From Taeniopygia guttata (Eukaryota > Chordata > Aves > Passeriformes > Estrildidae): a stretch of DNA of 64,000 nucleotides. This document shows, piece by piece, positions 14,201-24,658 of this stretch (positions are counted from its first letter, which is position 1; every line of letters starts with the position of its first letter). Below the pieces are notes generated by a model that worked only from the letters and a program-made list of their open reading frames with translations, was not told the DNA's origin and ran no database searches. Where the stretch lies: positions 57,866,501-57,930,500 of the forward strand of contig NC_133024.1 in assembly GCF_048771995.1 (NCBI RefSeq), in the 5' to 3' direction. The translations under genes and the position numbers were made by a program.

Positions 14201-17200
14201 CTTCTCTAAAATACAAGAACATCAAAATGGTACTGGGGTCTTTTCTGTTCCTTTCCAGGACATATAAGGCCTTCTTTGAAAGATCACCTAAAATAAGATT
14301 GCAGGGTATTTTGTGTATCAGTGTACTGCTTCGTGAACGCCAGAGAATCACAGAATAAAAGAATTTAAAGTGTCATACTTAAAGCAGCAGAGTAATGTAT
14401 GGAGAAACAGGTACACTTGCTTTGGGGATAAAGGACAGGACTAAATATACTCTTTATTCTGAGGGGTTGTCCTTGTCCTGCAGCTCTCTAGTCAGGGTTT
14501 TTTGGTAACTGTTGAAAAATTTAGGTAACAGAATTTCCCAGAATATCATGAATTGCGCAGGTCCTACCAGATCTAATTTTGCTGATGTGGGATAATTGTA
14601 ATTTCTGTCTAATTTTTCAAACAGTGCTGACTTCAGGGAAAGCTTTTCTTGCTGAGGGTGAGGATTGAGCCTATTCCTGCTTTCTTTTTAACAGTAGGAG
14701 TGGGAGCAGCAGCCTTCACACAATAAAGGGTTTATTTATTCACTTCTCTGGTTTTGAAGACTTTAAATTTGAGTTCTACATACTTTGAAGTCTGTATAGG
14801 AAAGGCTGCATTTTGGGTTTATATTATATTGCAGACTTCAGAGGTGTCAAATTTACTTTTTAATGTTGCTTTTTTACAGGTGCAGATTCCCTCTACAGAA
14901 ATAGTTTCAGTCTCAGTGATGAAAAGCTCAACTCTTCAAGTGCATCTACTCCAAGCTTGCCATCCCCTTCAGTAACTCCTTGTAAAGGTATTTTAATTTT
15001 AGCTGGCATTTCTTCCTAATCCTTAATTATATGAGCTTCTTGCTGGGAGCCAGAATTCACATGCTTGGATGGACATTTTTGGTTTTTTCTTGGTTTTTTT
15101 TTTTTTTTTTTTTGGTTGTTGTTGTTGTTTGGGGTTTTGGGTTTGTTTTTCTTTTTAAATGACAACAAAACTAGGGATTACTGTTGCGAACCCTACAAAT
15201 CCAAGTATTGCTGTCTTGATTATAAATGGCAATACCATTCTATATCTGCACTTTGCAGGTGGCCTGGCAAGTCTTTTTGTTTTGAAACACTGAGCTAACT
15301 TCTGCTAAACACTGAAGCAACTAAGTGTCTTAAGTGTGCCATTTCTCTATAAAAATGCTTAGCATGGAAGCAGGAGTAGAGGGTCTCCTCTGAAGCCATA
15401 TGCTGCCATTTAAGTTAATACAATTGCTCAGTTCCATGCAGACCTTACACAGTGCTTATACAAGCCATATATTAGCAATTTCTTCCTCCTTTGATGAAGA
15501 TATGCTGTTTCAAAGAGGCTTCTGTCTTGCAGCTGATCTGACTTCCCAGGACAATGTTTCATTCAGGTGAACTTGGATTAACTCTGGAGCAGACATATCA
15601 ATAAGTGAACACTCATAATTTGTACTACATGGTGCATGATCAATAGCCTTTCATGCTTTCATATGTTTTCCACAGTGACCAGTCACAAAAAAACAAGTTG
15701 AATGCTTTATTTTCAATTAGTGGGATATTAAGGGGAAATAATGAGTAACAGTTTCTGTGAAGAACCAAATCAAGAGCTCAGCTAAACTGACAGGAAATAT
15801 ATGGTGAAGAATTACACTAAAGGACAATATGCTCTTCCTGATGAGAAGACAGAAAGAGTTGGAACTCTCTTGGAAAAGACCACCAGCATGAGATAAGGAA
15901 GCAACTTGCTGTAAAACTAGATTGAATGGAACCAGTGGTGTTGCCAGGAGTGGGAAATTTAATGGCTGTTTAGTTCCACATTTATAGTCTATGAACCAAG
16001 ATGAAAAAAACTGGCAGAACAGCAAAGCTGTGATGTTGATATGATTTTAAAAGGCTGAATTTGAGTAGGGCTGGGAGCTCATAGGGATTGGATAGGGCCT
16101 TGCATGCAGCATCTGAAGAGAGGAAAGAAACATGGCCACAGTAGCAAAGACATGGATTAGTTGATATGTATCTTTTATTCTTCACTGCAACCCCTTTTTT
16201 TAAAGAACACTACATAAATTATCGCTTTGTGTTGCTTCTGTCAAGTAGAAAACTACGAAAGCTAGAATTTCAATTCAGTCTCCCATGTTCTCTAAGTGCT
16301 TTTGGACATTGCAGCAAATCTGTTGAACTTTGCTGACAATAATCCACAGCATATTTGCAACCCCTGAAAATTATTTGGAGGCTCGTGTGTTTCTAGTGTT
16401 TTTTCTAGCCAGAGAAGCATGTCCTGTCTAATCAGTATTTACCCTTGTTTTGCAGCAAAGCTTGGAGACACAAAAGAGCTGGAGGACTTCATTGCTGATC
16501 TTGACAGAACACTAGCAAGTAAGTGGATTTTTATTAATTGGTTGCATCTCACTTAGAACTTGTTACAGAGAGTGTTGAAAGCCAATGTATAGGGAGAGAA
16601 GGAAGGGGAAATAGAAATAGCTTATATAATGTGGCTTCCTTTTAGTTTGCTAGTCCTGTGGATCATTAGCTAGATAAAAAGGTAAAACAGACTCAATTCA
16701 GACTTTGCCTGAATGTTCAAGGCATGGAGTTTATCCTGTGTGACAAAGGCTGAACTCAACGAACCCCTGGTCCCATCTCTGAGTCAGCTGCAATTCACTC
16801 CTCCTTTACAGTGGATGGATAAATAAACATCAGTTTCTTAAATACTCAAAACTCGGTTTAAAAACTGGTGATCTATTTCTTCATTATAAAGCTAAGTAAC
16901 TGGAGGAGTATCCTTTGGTGAGGATAAAACCTTTTTGTTCTAGACTTTGCTTTTTGAAAGCATCAAGAAAGAATTAATCTATATCTATTGACTTAACCTA
17001 AATGTCAAAATCCTGTTTGTGCATGTTTTTACCAGGAATGGAACTTGGATCACTGTTTCTGGCACTGTCTAGAAATTATCTTTCAGCTACATTAATGAGT
17101 TCTTCATTATGATTTTTAAAGAAAAACAACCAAAAAACTGGCCACCTATTGTCAACCATGTACTCTGCCTGTTCTTTTTGCTTCTTCCTCTTCTGTTGTG

Positions 17201-18172
17201 GACATAATAACATTTCTTTTGTGTTTCAGGTTGGAGTTGTTTTTATGTGGAACTAGGCTATAGAGCCCAAACCGAGAAATTGTAGGACTAGACCTTAATA
17301 ACAGCATAAACAAAGCCCTCTCAAACGATGAACTCAGAGTTTTGTGTACTCATTAGATGTTTTCCCTTCTCTGTATTTCTTGAAGATATGGACTCAATTC
17401 AAGACAGCTGCCCTTATGAGCTTCCTGCTTCCCTGCTGTCTTACGTGTAGCTTATTCCTGGTTTCACTTCTCATGCTTAAAATACATTTTTTAGTTTCCT
17501 GTCTTCTGTCATGGAAGTGAGCTTGACCTAACTCTGTCTTTACCACTGAAATTTAATTGACCACTCTTCTGAAAAAAATCCAAGTTTTTGAAGGTTTCTG
17601 TAGGACAATGACAGCCCAAACCAGCAAATATTTGCATTGCTATATCTTGCACAGCCATGTTGCAGCTCTAAAGGGGCTGCCTATAATATGTAGATTTTAT
17701 TTTTCGCTTGCCAAGTACATCAAAGGTGAAGGCAGGAACTGCCACCTGCTATAGTGGTTTTGCGCTCTCTTTTTTTTGGTGTGGTTATTTTTTAATCTCA
17801 AGTAGAAAAATCTCCAGTGATCTTGGCAGAAGTCCATTTGTACAGTATCACTGTACAGTGAGGAAGAAGTCCAACTTCCATCTGGTATTTATCATCATAT
17901 TTTTGAGGAGTTGTATGTATATGCTTGAGGTTACACAGAACTTTGTTCAGGTACTTTTTCAGTCCTAATGCACTTGTTAGAACAGTACTTGCCTTGTATT
18001 TTTTGCACACCAGCATTTCAGCTTTCAGGTGAACTTATGAAAAGACATAATTTGGCTTGTCAGGCAGTCTAGCAAGCTGGGCTTAGGCAAGTGTCTGATA
18101 TGTCAACAACATGCAATCTTATTTAATAGAGAGCTTAGTGATCTTTCTTGTTCTGTATTTTCAGGTATGTGA
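5188..18172 (+). CDS. RGCC: RGCC, regulator of cell cycle (RGC-32), complete, five exons
   Basis: Small cytoplasmic, centrosomal and nuclear protein known to bind CDK1, to be induced by complement and p53, and to act in TGF-beta/Smad responses. The exons are 5188-5224, 5389-5568, 14880-14987, 16456-16518 and 18165-18172, all with GT-AG introns in phase 1. They give 131 residues against 137 in human. The product begins MKSPAAQ and shares with the human protein the EFDAVLA segment (28-34), the serine-rich [11 protein letters not shown] block (54-64), [11 protein letters not shown] (73-83), [10 protein letters not shown] (109-118) and the end LASM. Thr105 sits in TPCK, a CDK-type S/T-P-x-K site matching human Thr111, the reported CDK1 target. 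The N-terminal alanine tract of human RGCC is missing. Start chosen by homology and the GCCGCCATGA Kozak context. Exons 1-2 are extremely GC-rich while exons 3-5 have ordinary composition, as expected from the CpG island. Confidence 0.97.
5389..5568 (+). CDS. RGCC: RGCC coding exon 2
   Basis: Encodes residues 13-72 and the first base of codon 73, including EFDAVLAEF and [11 protein letters not shown]. The acceptor region reads CCCAGCAG, so splicing after either AG keeps the frame. Using the first gives 131 residues; using the second removes one alanine. The donor is GAGA|GTGAGT. The exon is very GC-rich. Confidence 0.94.
6021..6062. repeat. ATCC/GTCC microsatellite with an inverted partner
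   Basis: A run of ATCC and GTCC units at about 6021-6044 is followed within ten bases by GGATGGATGG at 6053-6062. The latter is the exact reverse complement of CCATCCATCC at 6023-6032, so the stretch can fold into a short hairpin. Confidence 0.8.
6381..6500. repeat. T/G-rich low-complexity tract
   Basis: About 120 bases consist mostly of runs of T separated by single or double G (GTTTG and TTTTG units). It is simple-sequence DNA within RGCC intron 2, with no element boundary visible. Confidence 0.8.
8894..8967. repeat. Direct duplication, period about 43 bp
   Basis: A 29-30 base block containing AATCATGATGCAATTGCTGA and continuing GTTACT occurs at 8894-8923 and again at 8937-8967 with a single inserted A. 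A shorter third partial copy (GGAAATCATGATG) lies between them. It looks like a local slippage or unequal-exchange duplication. Confidence 0.85.
14880..14987 (+). CDS. RGCC: RGCC coding exon 3
   Basis: Completes Ser73 and encodes residues 74-108, including [18 protein letters not shown] and the CDK-type site TPCK. The acceptor is TTTTTTACAG and the donor is AAAG|GTATTT. At 108 bases the exon keeps phase 1. The serine/proline-rich middle (residues 91-104) differs most from human, as expected for a disordered linker. Confidence 0.96.
14988..16455 (+). other. RGCC intron 3
   Basis: A 1.47-kb phase 1 intron bounded by GTATTT and TTGCAG. Apart from the T-rich tract near 15094 I see nothing that needs a separate call. 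Confidence 0.9.
15075..15155. repeat. T20 homopolymer and GTT microsatellite
   Basis: A run of twenty T at 15094-15113 is followed by GGTTGTTGTTGTTGTTT and further T/G-rich sequence. It begins about 90 bases downstream of the RGCC exon 3 donor. It is not the acceptor tract of exon 4, which is 1.3 kb away. Confidence 0.85.
16456..16518 (+). CDS. RGCC: RGCC coding exon 4
   Basis: Completes Ala109, encodes residues 110-129 ([20 protein letters not shown]) and gives the first base of Ser130. The acceptor is TTTTGCAG and the donor is GCAA|GTAAGT. This is the best-conserved part of the protein and is predicted to be an amphipathic helix. Confidence 0.96.
16519..18164 (+). other. RGCC intron 4
   Basis: A 1.65-kb phase 1 intron with a canonical GTAAGT donor and a TATTTTCAG acceptor. 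No repeat family or nested gene was recognised. Confidence 0.9.
18165..18172 (+). CDS. RGCC: RGCC terminal coding exon (8 coding bases)
   Basis: Follows the acceptor TTTTCAG and reads GT-ATG-TGA. Joined to the last base of exon 4 it gives Ser-Met-stop, exactly the SM terminus of human RGCC. Without this tiny exon the frame would run into intron 4. The conserved phase and terminus make the call firm. Confidence 0.94.
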
Positions 18173-18550
18173 AATGAATTTTCAGCATTGTGCTTGCATA
18201 TGAATGTCCTCTGAAGGATAAATTGCATCAATCAGTGAGAACTGCTGCCCTTGTCTGATAACTTCGCTCCCCAAGATACCCTCTGAACATAACCTTTGTG
18301 AACTCCTACAAGTATTTAACTGGCAACATTGGTTTTGGGGTTTGGGTTTTTTGTTTTTTTTTTTTACTTTGCAGCAGATGGAATAACTTAAAAGTTAGAG
18401 CTGTATTTTGCTTTAAAATATAGCTTGATTTTAATTTAAAGTTGCTTTTATGCAAATATATTTGTAATTTTATATAGGTGAGAACTTTAATGCTTTTGTC
18501 CACTATAATATATTTTTGTATGCAAATAAATCCTGAACTGGAATCCAGAT
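18173..18550 (+). other. RGCC 3' UTR with poly(A) signal
   Basis: AT-rich sequence with no coding potential follows the stop. AATAAA occurs at 18525-18530, about 355 bases downstream, so cleavage is expected near 18545-18550. A T-rich stretch lies at about 18333-18365. The transcript end is inferred from the signal alone, and longer forms are possible. Confidence 0.75.
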
Positions 18551-21500
18551 GTCTGTAAGCTTCCTATGAACATGCAAACTCTGAAATATAAGTACCAATT
18601 AAACTCTTATTGAAAACAACATGCTTTAAAATATCTTGATAATGGTATGTTTTTGCCCTGTTAGGCAAAATTTGTTATGCTAGTTAAATGTGGTTGCTTA
18701 AATAAGAACTTTGTAAAATTAATACAGTCAGGAAAATAATAAATTTGGTCAAACTATTACTTCAGATTTGTGTTACTATAAATGAAATTACACTGACTTA
18801 CTAGACATTTGAACAGTAACACCTATTTTAAACCCTATATAAAAGCTGGTTTTAAACTCTCAGACCATTTGACAGGAAGCACTTACTTTTTGGAAGGTCA
18901 GACATTTAGGCCCATCAGATTAAAGGTATGGAGGTCCCGTACCACTGAGACAATACTTGTGTCTGGATGTTTCTAACACCAGGCCCTTGGGTCTGGAACA
19001 ATCAACCACTCTGAAAAGACTTCCTGGCCATCAGTGTGGTGCCAAAAGAGGGAAGGTGAACCTGTGCTTTTTACAAGGAACCTGATTCTTTCCATATGCA
19101 TTAGGCACTGGGAATGTCATTATGTGAGCTCTCCTCCAGCTGCTGCAGGCATTACAGCTGGCTCTGCTGTCTGGGCTGTGCTCTCCAGTCTGTTCAGGCC
19201 AAGTGAGCTGGGGATGGGCTGGTTTGAACTCCTGCCTGATTTTTACCAAAGCTGTCTTGTGAGCAGCTGCTTGAATGGTTCAGTTATTGTGCCCCTTTTG
19301 TGTTATCTTTGAGTGTGTCTGGAGTGTGTGTGTACCTGTGACGCAGCTACCTGCTTAGAGCATCTTAAAGGACAGACTTGGACCCACCTTCTGCAGCTTG
19401 GGGAAAACCTACTGTCTATTTCCTAATAGGAACGTCATAAGAATGGTGTAGATCCATCTTCTTGGATTTTAGATTTCCTAAAAATTGACTAAAATGTTGG
19501 GTTTTAATTAATACCATATGTTTGTTTGTTTTTTTTTCCCTCAGTTTTATTCATTAGTAAGAAAAAAATCTGAACTGAGTACATTTTTATCAGTCTGGAA
19601 GAGTCTTGAGGTTGTTGTGTGGGTTTTTTCCTTCTTTCAGGCAGAAGAGCAATACGAAGTGGTGGAGTGTGTTCCTGAAGAGGAAACTTTCATTTCAGTA
19701 TTTTCTACTGCAGATTCTGTTTATAAATTGTCCCATAGAATAGAAAGGGAGTAAAATTATTTAGGAGGGCAGAGTTTCATGCTTACAGTAGGTTAATTTT
19801 CAGATCTGTGAAGGAAATAGTTATGATTCAGGTTTGAGCCAGTGATGTCCTTCTCCTTGCTCTGGGACCTTCCCAGAGGCTCCTACATCCCAGGAACTCC
19901 ATTATTAGCAGTAAAATTCACTGCTACTATGCTATAATCATACAGGAGCAATTATTCCTTTTTGTTGCCTCTGTAGAACTTGAGAGGGTGTCTGGCCCTC
20001 CTCCCCAGTCCCCAATATGAAGGGTTTCCTTTGGCTGGTGTAGGACTTCTGTTTGCTGTAGAGACACTGTGCCCTTCAGCAGGAGCTGAGGGAAGGGGAA
20101 CAGGAGAGCAGGGACAAGCTTCTGCTTCCCTTTTAAGAAACATCCTTGCCATAAGGCATGTTTTTAAACCTGCTGAAATAGCGGCAGCAATTTTGGCTGT
20201 TTTTCTATATTTTAATGCTAGTTGATAGTGGAACATGGGGGTGGCCACTTCAAGTGATCCTAAAGTGGTGGGAGGTGGACAGCTATTTTCTCCTCTGTTC
20301 CTCAGGTTGGATTGTTTGAGGCATGAGTTTTCCACTTCTGCATGCTCAGTTGTTGCTTGATCCTTTTGAATACCCTGTGCCTGTGATCAGTATTTAAAGT
20401 CAGCTATCTCCCTTTATAGATTGAAATCACCACATTAGTGCAGTACTCTGGAATGGCAATACTTTGTCCTTACAGACACCCAGTTTTGGAGGTTTTTTCC
20501 AGTATAAGCAAAGGTTTTAGCTAGGCGTGTTCCTCATTTTGCCTAACGTCAGTGGTGATGGAGTTGGGGATTAGGTCACCATCTGTTTGGGTTTTTTTAA
20601 TCTTGTTTATGCATGAACAGGTGGAGACTTCTTGCTTATACAGCAGACTTGGAGATCATCAGCTGCAAATCTGGGAGTATCTTCTGTGGAGCTGTTTATC
20701 TGAATTCCTGCCAGCTTATGTTCAATTTCCAATGTGTCAGAAGGAAGGTACTAATGTAGATGTCATTTCACTGGAGGATGCTTATGACTTAAGTTCATTA
20801 TCTGATTACATATGGCATTGAAAAATGAATTGCTGGAAAAAGTTCTGTCATACTTTATCCCAAAGGAGCATTGCTTGAGAGTGCACTGTCCTTGTGGGCC
20901 TGGCTGATTTTTTAGTCCTTGTTTTGACCTCCCTCTCATGCTGCAATGCTGAATTTGAATTTAGAAGAGTCTCAGCACTGTTGTTCTAACACCATGCACC
21001 CAGAAATGGAAATGAGCAGCTTAGACTAAGCAGATGTGTTGCCACAGCTTAACCTGTGGAAGGTGAGGTGAAACAATTACTTGCACACGTGCTCTTTACC
21101 TAGTGCAAATGCAAGGTTAAATGGATTAGTTTAACCCTCCTTCACCAAGGCTTGAGCTAATGCATCTTATCTGGGGTTTGCTGTTGACTCTGTGTGTCCT
21201 TGGCGCAAGCTGATACCAGGCAACACATTATGCTTGGTAACCTTAATAAGGGAGAGGGACAAGACAAAGGAGGGATTTACGTTTTTCCTGGGCTGTGTGT
21301 GCACCTGTAGCCACAACTGCGGCACTGACAGCCAGGTGAGTTTTTAGGAGGGAGGAAAACAGTTGCATTGGCAGTGATGAAACTTGATTGGAAGGGAAGG
21401 GCTCGACTCCTGCTGGCTCCCCTGGCCCTTGTGCTGGTGCCTTCTTCCATTCTTTGTTACTCTTGTGGACTTTTCAGTACATGCTGGGTATGGAACTGAT

Positions 21501-22461
21501 TTCCAGCAGCTTTGCCTAATCTGAAAGGTCAAAGAGGGCAAGAGAATCCACTTTCAGAACTCCACAGATTCATCTAAGCCTTGGTTTTAGTAGTGGAGGC
21601 TTGAAAAGAAAACCAGCACAGGGAGTTTCTGCCTGCTGGGAAACATTAGGAATTCACCAGTGGGAAAAGTCCACCCTGCATGGGTCTCCTCTGGAGCTCA
21701 TCTCAGATGGCTCAGGTGTACCCAGCTGACCATATGACTGGTATTTGCACCCCTGGAGACCATCGTGGGAGATTTAATTTATCTGAAGGTGTTAGTCATG
21801 ACATCTGCTAGACTGTTGGAAAGAAACTTCTGAAGTTGCAATGTTTGGAAGCAAAGCCAATATGACTGCAGCAGTTCTTGAGTTGAATCCAGCTCTGCAT
21901 ACTGACAGCACGAAATCCATATTCTCAATGGGGAAATTTCCTGTTTTCTGTGTTACTTGCTACATTACTGGCTTTTTTGCAGCCTGGCCAACAGCTCTAG
22001 CCCTCTAGATAACTTTACAATAATGTAAGATGATCCTGGCTGCTACATCTCACCAGTTTAGATTCTAAACTGCAAATCAGATTTGTAAACCAGATCTTTT
22101 TGAGGTTCTCTCCTTTCTTAGGGGTTGAAAGAGCTATCAGTCAAATGTTGTGGACTGACCTGTGTGATTAAAATAGACCAGTATTTACGAAGGCACCCCA
22201 GTGCTTTGGTTGCTTTTGCTCTTTCACACCTATATTTGGGAAGCTAAAATATTTATTACTTTAGTTTTTAAAAGCTACAGACTAGAGGCCTTTGCCTCCA
22301 TCTCCCAAGGCACCAGAGTTCACTGTCTTCTCTGGGAGGCCTGAAGATGCTTAAATAGGTTCAGACTGGAGATAAATGTTGCCTTCTCCATAGCTGATGG
22401 CTGTAACACTGATCGCCATCCTTTGGTTCTGTTGATAATGTATTTCTGATCATTAGTTTTA

Positions 22462-22496
22462 AATAAAACTGTTGCCCTTGTCTTAAAAAAAAAAAA
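22462..22496 (+). other. AATAAA followed by an A12 run: mRNA-like 3' end
   Basis: AATAAA at 22462-22467 is followed 18 bases later by twelve A (22485-22496). This spacing is that of a polyadenylated 3' end copied back into DNA, or of a genuine poly(A) site with a chance A tract. I recognise no coding sequence upstream, so the parent transcript, if any, is unknown. Confidence 0.3.
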
Positions 22497-23562
22497 CCCA
22501 AAACAATTAAAGTATTATGGTATATATGTAGTCTTCACATAAAAAAGAAAAAAAAAAGTGTTGCTACTCTATAAAATCCTGTCAGGACCAATTTAGCCTG
22601 AATTAAGCATTAGGTAAACCACTGAGGTTAGGATGTTGCCTTTGGCTTTTTCAATAACCATTACAGAAAGGAGAGGAGGCTGAATTATCCCCTAATGGTG
22701 GTCCTTTGCTGCAGCAAATATTGTAAAACACTCCAGTTAAGCAGGTTTTTCACTCGGGCTTCTCAATCCACTGACTAAAGAAAAGCGTGCCAAAACAAAC
22801 CTGCCTACAAGTGGCCTTAAAGTGTAACAGGTTTTGGGGCTGGAAGAGCAGAGGCAGAAACACCCAGCTGGGCAGGGTTCTCTGTCTGGGACTGCATCAC
22901 ACTGTGGAAGCACAGCTGCTTGCTTAGGCTGGGAGCTGGGGCATGGCGCTGCTGGGACCACAGCTGGGCACTGAGCCCACAATGGATGTCAGAGGATGAG
23001 CCCACGGGAGCTCAGGGCTCAGAAGCAGAGCTGCCAGAGCGAGCTGAGGAGTTCCCTCCTCACCCTCACCGCTGCCAGCGCCCTGCCTGCTCCTTGCACC
23101 GTGCCTGGGAGCTCTGGTCGCCTCCCTGGGCAGGAGCAAGGAAACCACGGGGAGTCTCAGGCCAGTGCTTGGGTGTCACAGTGCTGACCCCAGGGCTGTG
23201 CCCTTTGGCTGTCTGCACCCTCAGAACACACTCTCTTGTCTTTGGCTGCTCCCCACCAGTGCTCCCTGTCCAGTGCCAGTCCCCTGCCTGCCCACCCCGT
23301 GCTCACAGTCAGGGCAGCCCTGCTGCTGCAGCAGGAGATCTGGAACCTTGGCGTTGTTTTTGTTCATTTGTTTGAAAAAAAAAACATTCTAGGATTATGC
23401 CAGTGGCTATCTCAGCTGCCCGACAATTTCTAGGTTAATTCTCTATAATGTGTGGCTCAGTGGCTGAGGACTGCATGGATGCCACTGAAGTCCACGGTGC
23501 AATTTGCAGGTGGGCTGGGATTTAACTCAGTGTCAGTGTGTAGCTGGGCTCCCTCAGAGCTC

Positions 23563-23586
23563 CAGAAAGTCTTTACAGACTTTCTG
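23563..23586. repeat. Small perfect inverted repeat
   Basis: CAGAAAGTC (23563-23571) and its exact complement GACTTTCTG (23578-23586) flank a six-base loop, TTTACA. No neighbouring gene gives it an obvious role. Confidence 0.7.
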
Positions 23587-24556
23587 ACACTTTATATATA
23601 TGGGGTGTGTCAGCTTTCTTGTGAAGCACAAGTAGGAGTTTCTGAGCACTGTTTAGAGCATCTCAGGAGGCATTTAGCCTAGTGTCTCAGAAAATTGAAT
23701 GAATGATTGTGTTGTCCCCTGGTTTTATTCCATCTCTCTGAGAAGCAAAGTGATTCATGAGGGTGGATGGGACTTGACACTCTTTCCCCCATGGGATTTG
23801 GTAACAGGGTGGTGCTAAGAGCTTATACCCACAAATATTTTGCGCTTTCAAGCTGTGACTTCAGTGGACTCTCATGCAACATTAAGCTCTGATGCTGGTA
23901 ATCTGTCTCCATAGACTGGTTCTCAAGGCTGTGTAGAGTTTAGTAGTTTTATGCTCTTGGAAAACTGATTTATGAACATTTATGTTTGTTTATGTGTGGA
24001 GTTTATGATGTGAAAAAAAAATACATGTTTTTCTCAGAGGCCAAACAGAACAGCTCAGCTCTTAGTCTCCAAATAGCATCCCAGATAATTTATTTTGTTG
24101 ACAGCTGGTACAATGTGCTGCTAATACAACAGTAGTTACTACACATTAGCAGCCATACATCAGCTGCCTCAAAGCACTTTGGCATGCTCCAATAAATAAA
24201 TTCCACTATAAAGCTCAGGGCAGATCTCTCCAGCATGCAGCAGCCCCAGCTTGGAGGGAGAGGTGACAGTTTGGTGCTTGGCCAAAGGAGGCTGGCCGTG
24301 TCCATCAGTGATCCTGCATTAATGCAGAGTTTAGGATTAGGGCTTCTTGCTCACAGCACTTCATCTTTAAATAATCTTGTAGGAAATGTCTTGCTATAGC
24401 AAGTGTGTCTGACATTCCTGAGCCCTGCTGAATGAAATTAAGAGAATCAACTTGGTGGGTTTTTCCTAAGGTTGCTACTTGGTAACTCCAGCCCAGATGA
24501 TTGCAGAGGAAAGTTACAGAGTTTTGAGAAACTTGTCTGAAATTCTTGTTTAGTGT

Positions 24557-24658
24557 TTTCAGTAATGCTTTCATCAGGGACCATGTGTTTCTTTACACTT
24601 CCATGGACCATGAAGGTATGAAGAAACAAACAATCCCTGATGAAATGCATTACTGAAA
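24557..24658. repeat. Long near-perfect palindrome (about 50-bp arms, almost no loop)
   Basis: The left arm 24557-24606 pairs with the right arm 24608-24658. The outer blocks TTTCAGTAATGC and TTTCATCAGGGA pair perfectly with GCATTACTGAAA and TCCCTGATGAAA, apart from one bulged base. The inner 23 bases pair with three mismatches and two wobbles and meet at CATGGACCATG. By hand, 42 of 50 left-arm bases form Watson-Crick pairs. It could be a foldback element, a palindromic duplication or a hairpin RNA precursor. I do not recognise a known family. Confidence 0.85.

Larger units (their letters stand above)
5569..14879 (+). other. RGCC intron 2, no further gene recognised
   Basis: A 9.3-kb phase 1 intron opening with GTGAGT and closing with a T-rich tract ending in ACAG. 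It contains a CATCC-type microsatellite, a long T/G-rich stretch and a 43-bp partial tandem duplication, listed separately. No RNA gene or nested coding exon could be supported. The scattered open frames have no family resemblance. Confidence 0.85.

Noticed and set aside
14335-14385. AGAATCACAGAATAAAAGAA stretch resembling the reversed CR1 tail
   Set aside because: Only a few bases resemble the ATTCTATG-like CR1 tail, and no further CR1 sequence follows on the expected side.
22920-23375. 151-codon open frame on the + strand
   Set aside because: It lies in a local GC-rich patch, has no family resemblance and is matched by other open frames in the same patch. I treat it as a composition effect.
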